Part shown: positions 34,403 through 44,026 of the stretch, piece by piece
How the letters are laid out: each line of letters begins with the position of its first letter
Numbering within the stretch: the stretch's first letter is position 1
Source: GCA-2733415 sp964635575
Lineage (GTDB): Bacteria > Bacteroidota > Bacteroidia > Flavobacteriales > Flavobacteriaceae
Reading direction: 5' to 3'
DNA length: 64,000 bases
NCBI GenBank assembly: GCA_964635575.1
Contig: CAZWNY010000003.1
Coordinates: forward strand, 1 to 64,000
Position numbers and translations under genes: made by a program
Notes under the pieces: generated by a model
Told to the model about the DNA's origin: nothing
The model's input: the letters and a program-made list of their open reading frames with translations, nothing else
Databases searched by the model: none

Positions 34403-35884
34403 ATGAAACACTTTAAACCCTTTTTATTAATACTAGCTTTATTTTTTATAGTTAGTAGCTGTTTTAATGATAATGACGACATAATTGCTCCTGTTTCTAA
34501 AACTGATATTGGAGATTTTGTTTGGAAAGCAATGAATTTATATTATTTATATAAAGATGATGTAACCGCCTTGGAAGACAACCAATTTGCTACTCAAAAT
34601 GAATTAAATGACTATATAAATACGTTTGCTACTCCTGAATCTTTTTTTGAAAACTTGATATACGACAGACCTTTTACCGATAAATTTAGTTGGATTGTTT
34701 CTGATTACAGAGTTCTTGAAGCTTCTTTTACAGGAACTTCAAATAAAAACGGAATGAGTTTCGGTTTTTTTGTTGACCCTAACAATATGAGCAACAGCGC
34801 ATACGGTTATGTACGGTATGTTTTACCTAATTCTGATGCAGAAGCAAAAGGCATCACAAGAGGCGTTATTTTTAAAGCAGTAAACGGCATAAACATTACT
34901 TATAATGCGGCTACAAACAGAATAGATTCCGCTATTATTAACAGTTTACGAGATAATAGTTATAGTATCGAATTAGCTACTTTTGATGGCGTTACCGTAA
35001 TTACGACAGGAAGTATCGTCAATTTAACTAAAACAGTTTTAACCGAAAACCCCGTATTAAAAGCTCATACTATTAATGCAAACGGAACCAATGTCGGTTA
35101 TTTATTATACAACCAATTTACTGCAAATTTTGATGATGCACTAAATAATGCGTTTGCAGGTTTTTTAGCAAATGGCATTACAGAGTTGGTTTTAGATTTT
35201 AGATACAACTCAGGCGGATCAGTACACAGCGCAATTACATTAGCAAGTTTAGTTACAGGACAGTTTTCAGGACAAGTTTTTAGTACAGAACAATGGAATA
35301 ACAAAATACAAGCCTTTTTTCAGACCAATGACCCAAACCAATTGATTAATAAATTTATAACTACCACCAGAAACGGACAAGCCTTAAACAGTTTAAACCT
35401 AACACGAGTTTACATTATTACAACAGGTCGCTCAGCATCGGCAAGTGAGTTAATTATAAATGGCCTTAATCCGTACATAAACGTAGTTCAAATAGGAACT
35501 GCTACTGCCGGTAAATTTCAAGCGTCTATAACATTATACGATGGAGATAATTTCACTAAAAACAATATAAACTTAGGACATAATTACGCCATACAACCTT
35601 TGGTATTAAAATCGTTAAACAGCGCTGGTTTTACTGATTATTTTAATGGATTTACTCCTACTACATCTTTTCAATTAGCTGAAGACTATAGTAATTTAGG
35701 GGTTTTAGGAAACGTAACAGAACCACTATTAGAAGAGGCTATTTGTGACATTACGGGTTTGTGCAAAAAAACCAATACCTTTAAAAAAGGACTTAAAGCT
35801 ATCGACTTTAAACAAAATTATTTTGAAGGAAATATGGTTTCTGAAAAAAAATTACCCGAGGAATTAAAATATTATATTCAATAA
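34403..35884 (+). CDS. S41 family peptidase, lipoprotein
   Basis: C-terminal-processing-type serine protease of 493 residues with a lipoprotein signal (MKHFKPFLLILALFFIVSSCFND, Cys20). An N-terminal helical domain is followed by a PDZ-like region (GYVRYVLPNSDAEAKGITRGVIFKAVNGI) and the S41 core: LVLDFRYNSGGSVHSAI, then YIITTGRSASASELIINGL with the nucleophile Ser, and the general-base Lys in GTATAGKFQ. It is divergent from the sigma-factor operon, about 100 bases away, and so a candidate target of it (inference). Confidence 0.9.
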   Translation: MKHFKPFLLILALFFIVSSCFNDNDDIIAPVSKTDIGDFVWKAMNLYYLYKDDVTALEDNQFATQNELNDYINTFATPESFFENLIYDRPFTDKFSWIVSDYRVLEASFTGTSNKNGMSFGFFVDPNNMSNSAYGYVRYVLPNSDAEAKGITRGVIFKAVNGINITYNAATNRIDSAIINSLRDNSYSIELATFDGVTVITTGSIVNLTKTVLTENPVLKAHTINANGTNVGYLLYNQFTANFDDALNNAFAGFLANGITELVLDFRYNSGGSVHSAITLASLVTGQFSGQVFSTEQWNNKIQAFFQTNDPNQLINKFITTTRNGQALNSLNLTRVYIITTGRSASASELIINGLNPYINVVQIGTATAGKFQASITLYDGDNFTKNNINLGHNYAIQPLVLKSLNSAGFTDYFNGFTPTTSFQLAEDYSNLGVLGNVTEPLLEEAICDITGLCKKTNTFKKGLKAIDFKQNYFEGNMVSEKKLPEELKYYIQ

Positions 35885-36283
35885 TTTTGGTCAAAAAAAG
35901 AAACGGTAAAAATTGAACAAATTGAAAACAAATAGAATATCATAAATAAAAACGTAGAAATAAAAAACAGAATTATAAATCTTATTATTTACAGAAAAAT
36001 CGGGAATTACTGAGTTTACAATAACGATAAAACACCCTATATACAAATAGCGCTTTAAACCATCTAAAATAGACCCTTAAAAACACCACCTATAACACTA
36101 ACTTTAAGAACATTACATTTTTCTAGTTAAAACAATTGACAAAAATATGAACTAAAATTTCGTGTATTTGTTACTTCTTTAACAAAGTCTCCCTTTGTTC
36201 TGAGGTAATAGTATAAAAACAATACATATATGTAAGTTTTAATTATCTTTACGACCTAAATAATATATAAAAAACAAATTACG
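35885..36283. other. Intergenic region S41 peptidase to folE
   Basis: The 399-base gap has no recognisable gene. It contains a small hairpin AACAAAG/CTTTGTT at 36181-36199, and a near-consensus -7 element TATCTTTA about 40 bases before folE. No terminator with a T-run is evident after the peptidase. Confidence 0.45.
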
Positions 36284-36943
36284 GTGAAAGAAACAGACGA
36301 AATTGGAGAAAATCACATCGCAACATCATATGACACACCATTAAGAGCAGATGCTTTTAATTTAGATGATGCCTCAAAAATAGAGGTAATACAAAAAAAC
36401 ATAAAAAGCATAATGCATACTTTAGGCTTAGATTTAACTGACGACAGTTTAAAAGGCACACCAAAACGAGTTGCCAAAATGTTTGTTACCGAAATTTTTG
36501 GAGGCTTAAACCCAAAACGAAAACCAGAACCATCAACTTTTGACAATAAATATAAATACGGTGAAATGTTAGTTGAAAAAAACATTACATTATATTCTAC
36601 CTGTGAACATCACTTTTTACCAATTGTTGGTAAAGCACATGTTGCATACATATCTAAAGGAAAAGTAATCGGTTTATCTAAAATGAATCGTATTGTAGAT
36701 TATTATGCAAACCGACCACAAGTACAAGAACGCCTAACCATACAAATTGTAAAAGAATTGCAAGAAGCATTAGGAACAAATGACGTTGCTTGTATAATAG
36801 ACGCAAAACACTTGTGCGTAAACTCAAGAGGCATAAAAGACGTAGCTAGTAGTACCGTAACTTCCGAGTTTGGAGGGGAATTTAAAGACTTAGCAGTACG
36901 CAGGGAATTTTTAGATTATATTAAATTAGATACCAATTACTAA
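36284..36943 (+). CDS. folE: GTP cyclohydrolase I
   Basis: Converts GTP to 7,8-dihydroneopterin triphosphate, the entry to folate and pterin synthesis. From the GTG start the protein has 219 residues. The zinc ligands are visible as Cys107 and His110 in STCEHHFLP and Cys178 in KHLCVNSRGI; substrate and fold motifs GLSKMNRIVDYYANRPQVQERLT are in place in outline. The start is GTG: an ATG start in frame exists only deep in the protein, and the N-terminal extension DEIGENHIA is common to Bacteroidetes FolE. Confidence 0.95.
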   Translation: MKETDEIGENHIATSYDTPLRADAFNLDDASKIEVIQKNIKSIMHTLGLDLTDDSLKGTPKRVAKMFVTEIFGGLNPKRKPEPSTFDNKYKYGEMLVEKNITLYSTCEHHFLPIVGKAHVAYISKGKVIGLSKMNRIVDYYANRPQVQERLTIQIVKELQEALGTNDVACIIDAKHLCVNSRGIKDVASSTVTSEFGGEFKDLAVRREFLDYIKLDTNY

Positions 36944-36970
36944 AAACGCACCTTAAAAAACAAATTGAGA

Positions 36971-38446
36971 ATGACCCGTTTTAAACAACAACAATTAAAA
37001 ATATACAATTCGCTAACTGGCGAAAAAGAAATTTTTAAACCCATAACCGAAGGTTTTGTTGGATTGTATGTTTGCGGACCTACCGTTTACAGCAACGTAC
37101 ACTTAGGTAATATTAGAACTTTTATGAGTTTTGATATGATTTATCGTTACCTTATACACTTAGGATACAAAGTACGTTATGTACGAAATATTACCGATGC
37201 AGGTCATTTAACAGATGATAATGCTGAAGATAAAATTTCGAAAAAAGCACGTTTAGAAAAACTAGAACCAATGGAAATTGTACAAAAATACACCGTAGAT
37301 TTTCATAACGTACTTAAACAATATAACCTATTACCACCTAATATAGAACCAACCGCAACAGGTCATATTGTAGAACAAATACAAACTACGCAAAAAATTA
37401 TTGATGCAGGTTTAGCATATGTGGCAAACGGATCAGTTTATTTTGATGTCTTAAAATATAACGAAACTAAAAATTACGGAATACTCTCTAAACGTATTAT
37501 TGAAGATGCCGTAGAAAACACGAGAACTCTTGACGGTCAATCGGACAAAAAAAACCCTCAAGATTTTGCTCTCTGGAAAAAAGCAGACCCACAACACATA
37601 CAGCGTTGGAACTCTCCTTGGTCAGAAGGTTTCCCTGGTTGGCATTTAGAATGTACCGTAATGAGTACAAAATATTTAGGTGAACAATTTGATATTCATG
37701 GTGGCGGAATGGATTTAAAATTTCCACATCACGAATGTGAAATCGCACAAGCAGAAGCATGCAACAATAAAACACCTGTAAATTATTGGATGCACACCAA
37801 TATGTTGAATTTAAATGGTAAAAAAATGTCAAAATCAACAGGTAATTTTTTAAACCCAAGTGATATTTACACCGGAAATAATACCATTTTAAGCAAAGCA
37901 TTTACACCAAGTGTAACCCGTTTTTCGATGTTACAAGCACATTATAAAAGTGTTTTAGACCTAACAAACGAAGCTCTTTTAGCTTCCGAAAAAGGATACA
38001 GTCGCTTAATGGAAGCTCTTAAAACAGCAGTATGTTTAAACACAAATAAAACATCTACATTTAATGTAATTGCATGGAAACAGAATTGTTACAATGCAAT
38101 GAATGACGATTTTAATACTCCAATTTTAATTGCCCATTTATTTGATGCCGTAAAATTCATTAACCAAGTAAAAAGCGATAAAGCAACCGTTACCACACAA
38201 GATCTAGAAATACTTCAAAAAACATTGAATACCTTTGTATTTGATGTTTTAGGATTAAAAAATGAAGAAATTTTAGCAACTAATTCAGATACCTTAACAG
38301 GTACTATTGAGTTATTAATACAATTAAGAGCCGAAGCTAAGGCTAATAAAAATTACGCAATTTCTGATAAAATTAGAACCAAATTAATTGCTTTAGGAGT
38401 CCAATTAAAAGATGGCAGAGACGGCACTACATTCTCTTTAAATTAA
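36971..38446 (+). CDS. cysS: Cysteine--tRNA ligase
   Basis: Class I synthetase charging tRNA-Cys. The zinc and HIGH-like blocks read LYVCGPTVYSNVHLGNIRTF, further zinc ligands lie in HLECTVMS and HHECEIAQ, and the KMSKS loop is GKKMSKSTGNF. I start at the ATG at 36971 (MTRFKQQQLKIYNS); a TTG two codons upstream is possible. It follows folE by 27 bases and precedes yidD by 9, so the three genes probably form one transcript. Confidence 0.96.
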   Translation: MTRFKQQQLKIYNSLTGEKEIFKPITEGFVGLYVCGPTVYSNVHLGNIRTFMSFDMIYRYLIHLGYKVRYVRNITDAGHLTDDNAEDKISKKARLEKLEPMEIVQKYTVDFHNVLKQYNLLPPNIEPTATGHIVEQIQTTQKIIDAGLAYVANGSVYFDVLKYNETKNYGILSKRIIEDAVENTRTLDGQSDKKNPQDFALWKKADPQHIQRWNSPWSEGFPGWHLECTVMSTKYLGEQFDIHGGGMDLKFPHHECEIAQAEACNNKTPVNYWMHTNMLNLNGKKMSKSTGNFLNPSDIYTGNNTILSKAFTPSVTRFSMLQAHYKSVLDLTNEALLASEKGYSRLMEALKTAVCLNTNKTSTFNVIAWKQNCYNAMNDDFNTPILIAHLFDAVKFINQVKSDKATVTTQDLEILQKTLNTFVFDVLGLKNEEILATNSDTLTGTIELLIQLRAEAKANKNYAISDKIRTKLIALGVQLKDGRDGTTFSLN

Positions 38447-38455
38447 TAACGTAAA

Positions 38456-38722
38456 ATGAAACACTTTTTTACTTATCCCTTAATTTTGTTAATTCGTTTT
38501 TATCAAATTGCAATTTCACCCTATACGCCGTCAAGTTGTAGATATTCACCTACTTGCTCTAGCTATTCATTAGAAGCCTTAAAAATCCATGGACTAAAAA
38601 ACGGAGGTTGGTTAACAATAAAACGAATTATTAGCTGTAACCCTTGGGGCGGAAACGGCTATGATCCTGTTCCTGAAAAAACAGAAGATAAAAAATATAA
38701 AAGTAAAATACCTTATCATTAA
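38456..38722 (+). CDS. yidD: Membrane protein insertion efficiency factor YidD
   Basis: Small membrane-associated protein (88 residues) aiding YidC/Sec insertion. It has an amphipathic N-terminal helix (LILLIRFYQIAISPYTPSSC), the Cys motif CRYSPTCSSYSLEALKIHG, and the C-terminal CNPWGGNGYDPVPE. These are all diagnostic. It follows cysS by 9 bases. Confidence 0.96.
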   Translation: MKHFFTYPLILLIRFYQIAISPYTPSSCRYSPTCSSYSLEALKIHGLKNGGWLTIKRIISCNPWGGNGYDPVPEKTEDKKYKSKIPYH

Positions 38723-38838
38723 TTATGCACGTTGTTTCCAATAGCTTTTATTTTTTCATAATTATTTTAGAATTAAAATAATTTAAAACAGGTTTTTCGT
38801 TTTAGCTAATTCTTATTATTTTATTGCCAATTATATTA

Positions 38839-39927
38839 TTATTTAAAATATGAAAAAGTTTCTCCTTCTTCAATTTTAAGTAATGTTTCATAAATTAATT
38901 GAATTACATTTTCTACATCTTCACGATGTACCATTTCAACAGTGGTGTGCATATAACGTAATGGTAAAGATATTAATGCCGAAGGAACTCCGCCATTACT
39001 GTACGCAAAAGCATCTGTATCTGTTCCTGTTGCTCTAGATGATGCCATACGTTGAAATGGTATTTTGTTTTCCTGAGCTGTTTCAATAATTAAATCTCGT
39101 AATTTTTGTTGTACCGCTGGAGCATAAGAAATTACAGGTCCTTTACCTATAGCGGTATCTCCTTGTGTTTTCTTTTCTATCATTGGTGTAGTTGTATCGT
39201 GGCAAACATCTGTAATAATTGCTACGTTTGGCTGTATGGTTTCGGTAATCATTTGCGCGCCACGTAAACCTATTTCTTCTTGTACTGAATTGGTTATGTA
39301 TAAGCCAAAAGGAAGCTTTTTTTTGTTTTCGTGTAATAAACGCGCTACCTCAGCAATCATGAATCCGCCTGCTCGGTTATCAATTGCTCTACATACAAAT
39401 TTATCATTATTTAATACAAAAAATTTGTCAGGATAAGTAATTACACAACCTACGTGTACACCTAGGTTTTCTACTTCTTCTTTTGTTGTACAGCCACAAT
39501 CGATAAAAATAGTATCTAATTTTGGAGATTTTTCACTTGTTGCTTTACGAGTGTGTATTGCTGGCCAACCAAATAAACCTTTTACAATTCCGTTTTTAGT
39601 ATGAATATTTACCACTTTAGATGGTGCTATTTGATGATCACTTCCTCCATTTCTGATTACATAAATAAGTCCGTTATCGGTAATGTAATTTACATACCAA
39701 CTAATTTCATCCGCATGACCTTCTATAACTACTTTAAATTTTGCGTCAGGGTTAATTACGCCTACTGCATTACCGTAAGCATCGGTTATAAAAGTATCTA
39801 CATACGGCTTTAGATAGTCCATCCAAATTTTCTGACCTTCCCATTCGTATCCTGTTGGTGCTGCATTGTTTAAATATTTTTCTAAAAAAGTAAGTGATTT
39901 TTTAGTTAAAATTGTTTTTTTTGACAT
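38839..39927 (-). CDS. M42 family metallopeptidase
   Basis: Dinuclear zinc aminopeptidase or glutamyl aminopeptidase-like enzyme of 362 residues, cytoplasmic (no signal). Metal-binding and catalytic blocks are present: VVIEGHADEISWYV, AIDNRAGGFM with the bridging Asp, the base NSVQEEIGLRGAQ (Glu-Glu pair), and DVCHDTTTPM. The C-terminal PLRYMHTTVEMVHREDV holds the last ligand His. It is a single gene. Confidence 0.93.
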   Translation of the reverse strand: MSKKTILTKKSLTFLEKYLNNAAPTGYEWEGQKIWMDYLKPYVDTFITDAYGNAVGVINPDAKFKVVIEGHADEISWYVNYITDNGLIYVIRNGGSDHQIAPSKVVNIHTKNGIVKGLFGWPAIHTRKATSEKSPKLDTIFIDCGCTTKEEVENLGVHVGCVITYPDKFFVLNNDKFVCRAIDNRAGGFMIAEVARLLHENKKKLPFGLYITNSVQEEIGLRGAQMITETIQPNVAIITDVCHDTTTPMIEKKTQGDTAIGKGPVISYAPAVQQKLRDLIIETAQENKIPFQRMASSRATGTDTDAFAYSNGGVPSALISLPLRYMHTTVEMVHREDVENVIQLIYETLLKIEEGETFSYFK

Positions 39928-39971
39928 AATAGTATGATGTTAAATTTCCTCAATATAAAATAAATGAGAGA

Positions 39972-41450
39972 TTAAAATATAGTTGCTTGATATGCGCCAA
40001 TATCTGAAGCATTAATTGGTCTTGCGGTATTAATAATATCGTTAAAAGTAGGTATAATGTCCAACGCAGTATTAGTTGCAGGAGAAGTATTTTCGTTTAT
40101 ATTAAAGTTATTAGCGTTACTGTTTTTAAAGTTCGGGTTCTGGTTTAAAATATTATTTTCAAAAACACTTGCATTATCAGTATCGTATAATGGATTGGTA
40201 GTAAACTGACTACCAACATCATTAAAACGCAACAAGCAGTTTGTGAATTTATAGTTAAAAGCTACGCCATTTTCTTTATTTAAAGTAAACTCTAAGTTTT
40301 CATTACCATAAACAATACAGTTTGTAAAATTCGCTTCAATTAAATTTGATGCAAAACCTCCAAGCCAATTACTAATGTATAACGTTGGAAAACTACGTGA
40401 ACTACTATTCCAATAATTAGCAAACGTACAATGTGTGAAGTTATAAGTTCCACCAAGAGTAAGTAAAATGGTTGCTTGTCCGCAGTTATTCGCAACTATA
40501 TTTTTACCTTCAATATTTCCTTGAAAAGCAAATAATGCATTTATGGAATGGTTATATAATTGTGTGTTTGTTATGGTTGTGGTTAAATCACCATCATTAC
40601 CATCGCTACGGATACCAATGATTGCATTTTTAATGGTTACATAATCAAATAAATTGTTTGTACTTCCTTCTTTTAACCAAATAGTTCCCCATTGACCAGG
40701 AATATTGTTATATAAATTTTCTAATCGATCGCCTTCAAAAATAATTTCATTTTCTAATAACGTTTGGTCTGTACTTAGGTTTCCATCTGCAATTATTGTG
40801 GCTCCGTTTTCGACAATTAATCCTGAATTTCTATGAAAATGTATTCTTGCACCAGCATCAATGGTTAACGTTTGCCCTGTTGGCACTGTTGCAAAACCAT
40901 AAATAACATATGGTTTATTATTTGTAAAGTGTAGTTGTGTTGTGGTTAAATCAAAATTATTTAGAGTTTCATCAATTAAAGTTGGTGGAAAAATAAACTC
41001 TGCATCTTTAACTAAAGTAACCAGTTTTACGTCTTGATAATGTAAGTTTTTATCAAAAACAATAGAATCTTTATATAAAAATTCGGTTGTAGTTGTGGTG
41101 TAATTTAAAATATCTACGGTGGTTTCTACAAAAATAAATAAACTATCGTTTGCTTTAATTTCTATATTATTAAAACTTTTACCTGTTAAACCGTCTACAA
41201 GTAAACGAAAGTTAGAATTTTCACCTCTTCCTAACGCTATAGTAGGAATATGAATATCGTTATTACTATTATTATAAACCTTTAAGTTATAAGTGCTAGA
41301 CCCAATATTGGTAAAAATAGTGTCTAAAAAGATGGTATCTTTTGAAAAAAGTAAATTTCCTGTACTTGGTATTGTGCTAAAATCCTTTCGGCAAGATGCT
41401 AAACTAATAATAGTAATTAAAATGATGGTAATACTAATAAGGTTACGCAT
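39972..41450 (-). CDS. Lipoprotein with predicted right-handed parallel beta-helix
   Basis: A 492-residue lipoprotein (signal MRNLISITIILITIISLASC, lipobox Cys20). The N-terminal part, about residues 25-170, is beta-rich and Ig-like. The centre and C-terminus (from about 170) show repeated Asn-rich turns and GNI/NNC ladders (FEGDRLENLYNNIPGQWGTIWL, VTIKNAIIGIRSDGNDG, ITNTQLYNHSINALFAFQGN), as in pectate-lyase-like beta-helix proteins. No catalytic residues can be assigned. Related proteins are widespread in Flavobacteriia with unknown role, probably surface-exposed carbohydrate binding (inference). Confidence 0.75.
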   Translation of the reverse strand: MRNLISITIILITIISLASCRKDFSTIPSTGNLLFSKDTIFLDTIFTNIGSSTYNLKVYNNSNNDIHIPTIALGRGENSNFRLLVDGLTGKSFNNIEIKANDSLFIFVETTVDILNYTTTTTEFLYKDSIVFDKNLHYQDVKLVTLVKDAEFIFPPTLIDETLNNFDLTTTQLHFTNNKPYVIYGFATVPTGQTLTIDAGARIHFHRNSGLIVENGATIIADGNLSTDQTLLENEIIFEGDRLENLYNNIPGQWGTIWLKEGSTNNLFDYVTIKNAIIGIRSDGNDGDLTTTITNTQLYNHSINALFAFQGNIEGKNIVANNCGQATILLTLGGTYNFTHCTFANYWNSSSRSFPTLYISNWLGGFASNLIEANFTNCIVYGNENLEFTLNKENGVAFNYKFTNCLLRFNDVGSQFTTNPLYDTDNASVFENNILNQNPNFKNSNANNFNINENTSPATNTALDIIPTFNDIINTARPINASDIGAYQATIF

Positions 41451-41657
41451 TTTTTTATTTTTTGTATCTCGTAAAAATAAGATTATTCTTTTAAAACAAC
41501 AGTTAATTTTTGTTTGATTTTTTTATTTCCCGAAGTTATTATCTAAACAGTTATTCCGAAAGGGTTTTATGAATACCATTTTGAGTTATAAATTATCAAA
41601 ACACGAAGTATTATATTTTTGAAAAAACTATTTTTAATTTTAAAGTAAACTTAATCT

Positions 41658-42923
41658 CTAAACTATTTCTAATAGTTTTTCTATAGTGTCATATATTTTT
41701 TGCAACTGTTTTTTTGTAATAATAAAAGGAGGTAAAATGTAAATGGTTTTTCCTAAAGGACGTAAACAAACTCCTTTTTTCATAAAAAAGTTAAAAATCT
41801 CTTGTCGTTTACTTCCATATCTATCCATTTTTATGTTTAAATCGAGGGCAAAAATAACGCCTATTTGTCGAGTAGATTCTACTTTTTTATGTATTTTTAT
41901 TCGTTTCTGAAAATTTTGATGCATTGCTGTTATTTGAGCTATATTTTTCTGTATTTCATCAGACTGTAATAACTCCAGACCTGCAATAGCTGCTGTACAA
42001 GCAATTGGGTTTGCTGTATATGTATGTGCATGAAAAAATGCTTTCCCAACGCTATCATCTAAAAAAGCATCATATATTTTTTGCGTACATGTGGTTATTG
42101 CCATTGGCACAAAACCAGCGGTTAACGATTTCCCTAACGAAATAATATCGGGTTGATTTTTCAGATATTCTGAAGCGAAATTTTTGCCTGTTTTCCCAAA
42201 ACCTGTCATTACCTCATCTGCAATACATAAAACATGGTGTTGTTTGCAAAGTGTTAAAATCTCGTCTAAGTGTTCGGGCTTAAACATGCGCATACAATTT
42301 GCACCTTGCACCAAAGGTTCGTAAATAAAAGCGGCTACTTTATTGTTTTTTATATGGTTTTTAAGCAGTTTTAAAACCTGATTATTGTTTTTATTTGTAG
42401 GCACAGGTATGCGCTTTACATCTATAAAAAAATCTTCAAAAGGCCCGTTATAAACCGACAATCCTGAAACTGACATGGCTCCGAAAGTATCTCCATGAAA
42501 TCCGTTTTCAAAAGCAATTATAGTATTTCTTTTTTCGCCAATATTAAAATAATATTGTATTGCCATTTTTATGGCAATTTCATTGGCGGTAGAACCATTG
42601 TCTGAAAAAAACACTTTCTGCTGGTTTTTGGGTGCTATTTCTATTAATTTTTCCGATAATTTTACTGCGGGTTCATGTGTAAAACCTGCAAAAACAATTT
42701 GATCTAATTGTTGCATTTGTTTAGCAACTGCTTCTGTTATTTTAGGATTACAATGTCCGTACATTGATGTGTACCAAGAGGCAATTCCATCAATATATTC
42801 GTTACCGTTTTCATCATATAAAATTGCGCCTTTTGCTTTTACAATAGGCAAACTATTGGGGTTGTTTTTATGTTGCGTTAGCGGATGCCAAATGTGTTTT
42901 TTATCGCGTTGTTGTAGGCTCAT
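41658..42923 (-). CDS. bioA: Adenosylmethionine-8-amino-7-oxononanoate aminotransferase
   Basis: PLP enzyme making 7,8-diaminopelargonate in biotin synthesis. The 421 residues contain WHPLTQHKNN near the N-terminus (a BioA-specific block), GSTANEIAIKMA, the PLP Asp in CIADEVMTGFGKTG and the Schiff-base Lys in IISLGKSLTAGF. It is the last gene of the bioF-DUF2007-bioD-bioA operon, starting 3 bases after bioD. Confidence 0.96.
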   Translation of the reverse strand: MSLQQRDKKHIWHPLTQHKNNPNSLPIVKAKGAILYDENGNEYIDGIASWYTSMYGHCNPKITEAVAKQMQQLDQIVFAGFTHEPAVKLSEKLIEIAPKNQQKVFFSDNGSTANEIAIKMAIQYYFNIGEKRNTIIAFENGFHGDTFGAMSVSGLSVYNGPFEDFFIDVKRIPVPTNKNNNQVLKLLKNHIKNNKVAAFIYEPLVQGANCMRMFKPEHLDEILTLCKQHHVLCIADEVMTGFGKTGKNFASEYLKNQPDIISLGKSLTAGFVPMAITTCTQKIYDAFLDDSVGKAFFHAHTYTANPIACTAAIAGLELLQSDEIQKNIAQITAMHQNFQKRIKIHKKVESTRQIGVIFALDLNIKMDRYGSKRQEIFNFFMKKGVCLRPLGKTIYILPPFIITKKQLQKIYDTIEKLLEIV

Positions 42924-42926
42924 GGT

Positions 42927-43541
42927 TTATTTTAATTTATCTCGAAACAAATCGGCGTATTCTTGTATTACTTTTTTATCAAAATAAGGTTCTTCTTCTA
43001 TCCGACCAATAACAGGTATTTTTGTAAAATTTATAATTGTTTTTTCCGTAGATTTATGTTCATCTCCCGAAAAAATTAACGCAACATCAAACCCTTTTTC
43101 TTTTAAAAGTTTTACGGTTAAAAGTGTGTGATTAATACTTCCTAAATAATGACGAGAAACGACAATTACGGTATAGTTTTTTGGTATAATATCTAAAATC
43201 GTGTGTGTTTCGGTTAGCGGAACTAGCAAACCTCCTGCGCCTTCTATAACTAAATTGTTGTTTGTTTTTGGTGGCTTTATGTTACTTATATTAATTTTTA
43301 CTCCGTCAATTTCAGCTGCCGAATCAGGACTCTTTGGTGTTTTTAAAGCGTATACGTTCGGATAAAAAACTGTTTTAGAGTTGCTAATTAATTGTTGTAC
43401 TTTTTTAGTGTCACAAAAATCTAATTCCCCTGCTTGTACGGGTTTAAAATAGTCTGCCTCTAAAGCTTCTACAACTATTGCTGATGCTATTGTTTTTCCT
43501 ACATCAGTAGAAATACCTGTAATAAAATATTTTTTTTTCAT
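42927..43541 (-). CDS. bioD: Dethiobiotin synthetase
   Basis: ATP-dependent carboxylation and ring closure of diaminopelargonate. Of 204 residues, the N-terminal P-loop is FITGISTDVGKTIAS, the substrate lysine region is YFKPVQAG, and VIEGAGGLLVPL is the second BioD motif. It lies between the DUF2007 gene and bioA in the biotin operon. Confidence 0.96.
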   Translation of the reverse strand: MKKKYFITGISTDVGKTIASAIVVEALEADYFKPVQAGELDFCDTKKVQQLISNSKTVFYPNVYALKTPKSPDSAAEIDGVKINISNIKPPKTNNNLVIEGAGGLLVPLTETHTILDIIPKNYTVIVVSRHYLGSINHTLLTVKLLKEKGFDVALIFSGDEHKSTEKTIINFTKIPVIGRIEEEPYFDKKVIQEYADLFRDKLK

Positions 43542-43597
43542 TTTTAATCAATTTCCTGTTTTACAATCACAAATACACGAATGTTTAGGTTAATTTT

Positions 43598-43754
43598 TTA
43601 TTCTATCGCTTCTTGGTTAAATTCTGCATTACAACTCTCGCAACGATAGGTATATTTTGTATGAAATGGTAAAATATTCGCAATTATAGCAATTAGAAAG
43701 AAAAAAAACGACTTTACATCCTTACCGTTGAGTAGTAACCTACGGTTTTTTTTT
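43598..43754 (-). pseudogene. C-terminal part of the DUF2007 protein, in a shifted frame
   Basis: Read in the next frame from the A9 tract, the sequence is open to the TAA at 43598-43600. It encodes a basic stretch, a hydrophobic segment (KSFFFFLIAIIANILPF) and a second CxxC (YRCESCNAEF), the natural partner of CPNC upstream. One extra A in the tract would give a continuous 140-residue protein: DUF2007 domain, split zinc ribbon and membrane segment. It is either a real one-base deletion, an assembly error in a homopolymer, or a slippage site. Confidence 0.72.
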
Positions 43755-44019
43755 GGCAATTAGGGCAAGTAATAAGTTTTCCTTGATCGTTTACCGAGTA
43801 GGTTGATATTGTTTTTAATACTGCAAGTGCTTTTTCTTTTTGAACCGTTAAAACGTTTAATTTTATTCCTCCAATAGCATTACTAAACAACGGATCTATA
43901 TTTATAATATGTTCATCGGATAAATATACTTGAATGCCTTCTGATTGTAATTTACCTTTTAAAATTTGCGCTTCAGATGCATAGGTAAAATTCGCTATTG
44001 TAATGTAATCGTTTTTCAT
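43714..44019 (-). CDS. DUF2007-family protein, N-terminal part before a frameshift
   Basis: The 101-residue frame holds a complete DUF2007 (signal-transducing-protein-like) domain: TIANFTYASEAQILKGKLQSEGIQVYLSDEH and GIKLNVLTVQKEKALAVLK in outline. It then reaches the first half of a zinc ribbon (CPNCQ, Cys85 and Cys88). Directly after these Cys codons is a run of nine A on the coding strand (43746-43754), and the frame then ends in 12 further residues unlike the family. The second half of the ribbon is present downstream in another frame. It starts 7 bases after bioF and is cotranscribed with it. Confidence 0.78.
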   Translation of the reverse strand: MKNDYITIANFTYASEAQILKGKLQSEGIQVYLSDEHIINIDPLFSNAIGGIKLNVLTVQKEKALAVLKTISTYSVNDQGKLITCPNCQKKTVGYYSTVRM

Positions 44020-44026
44020 ATTAATA

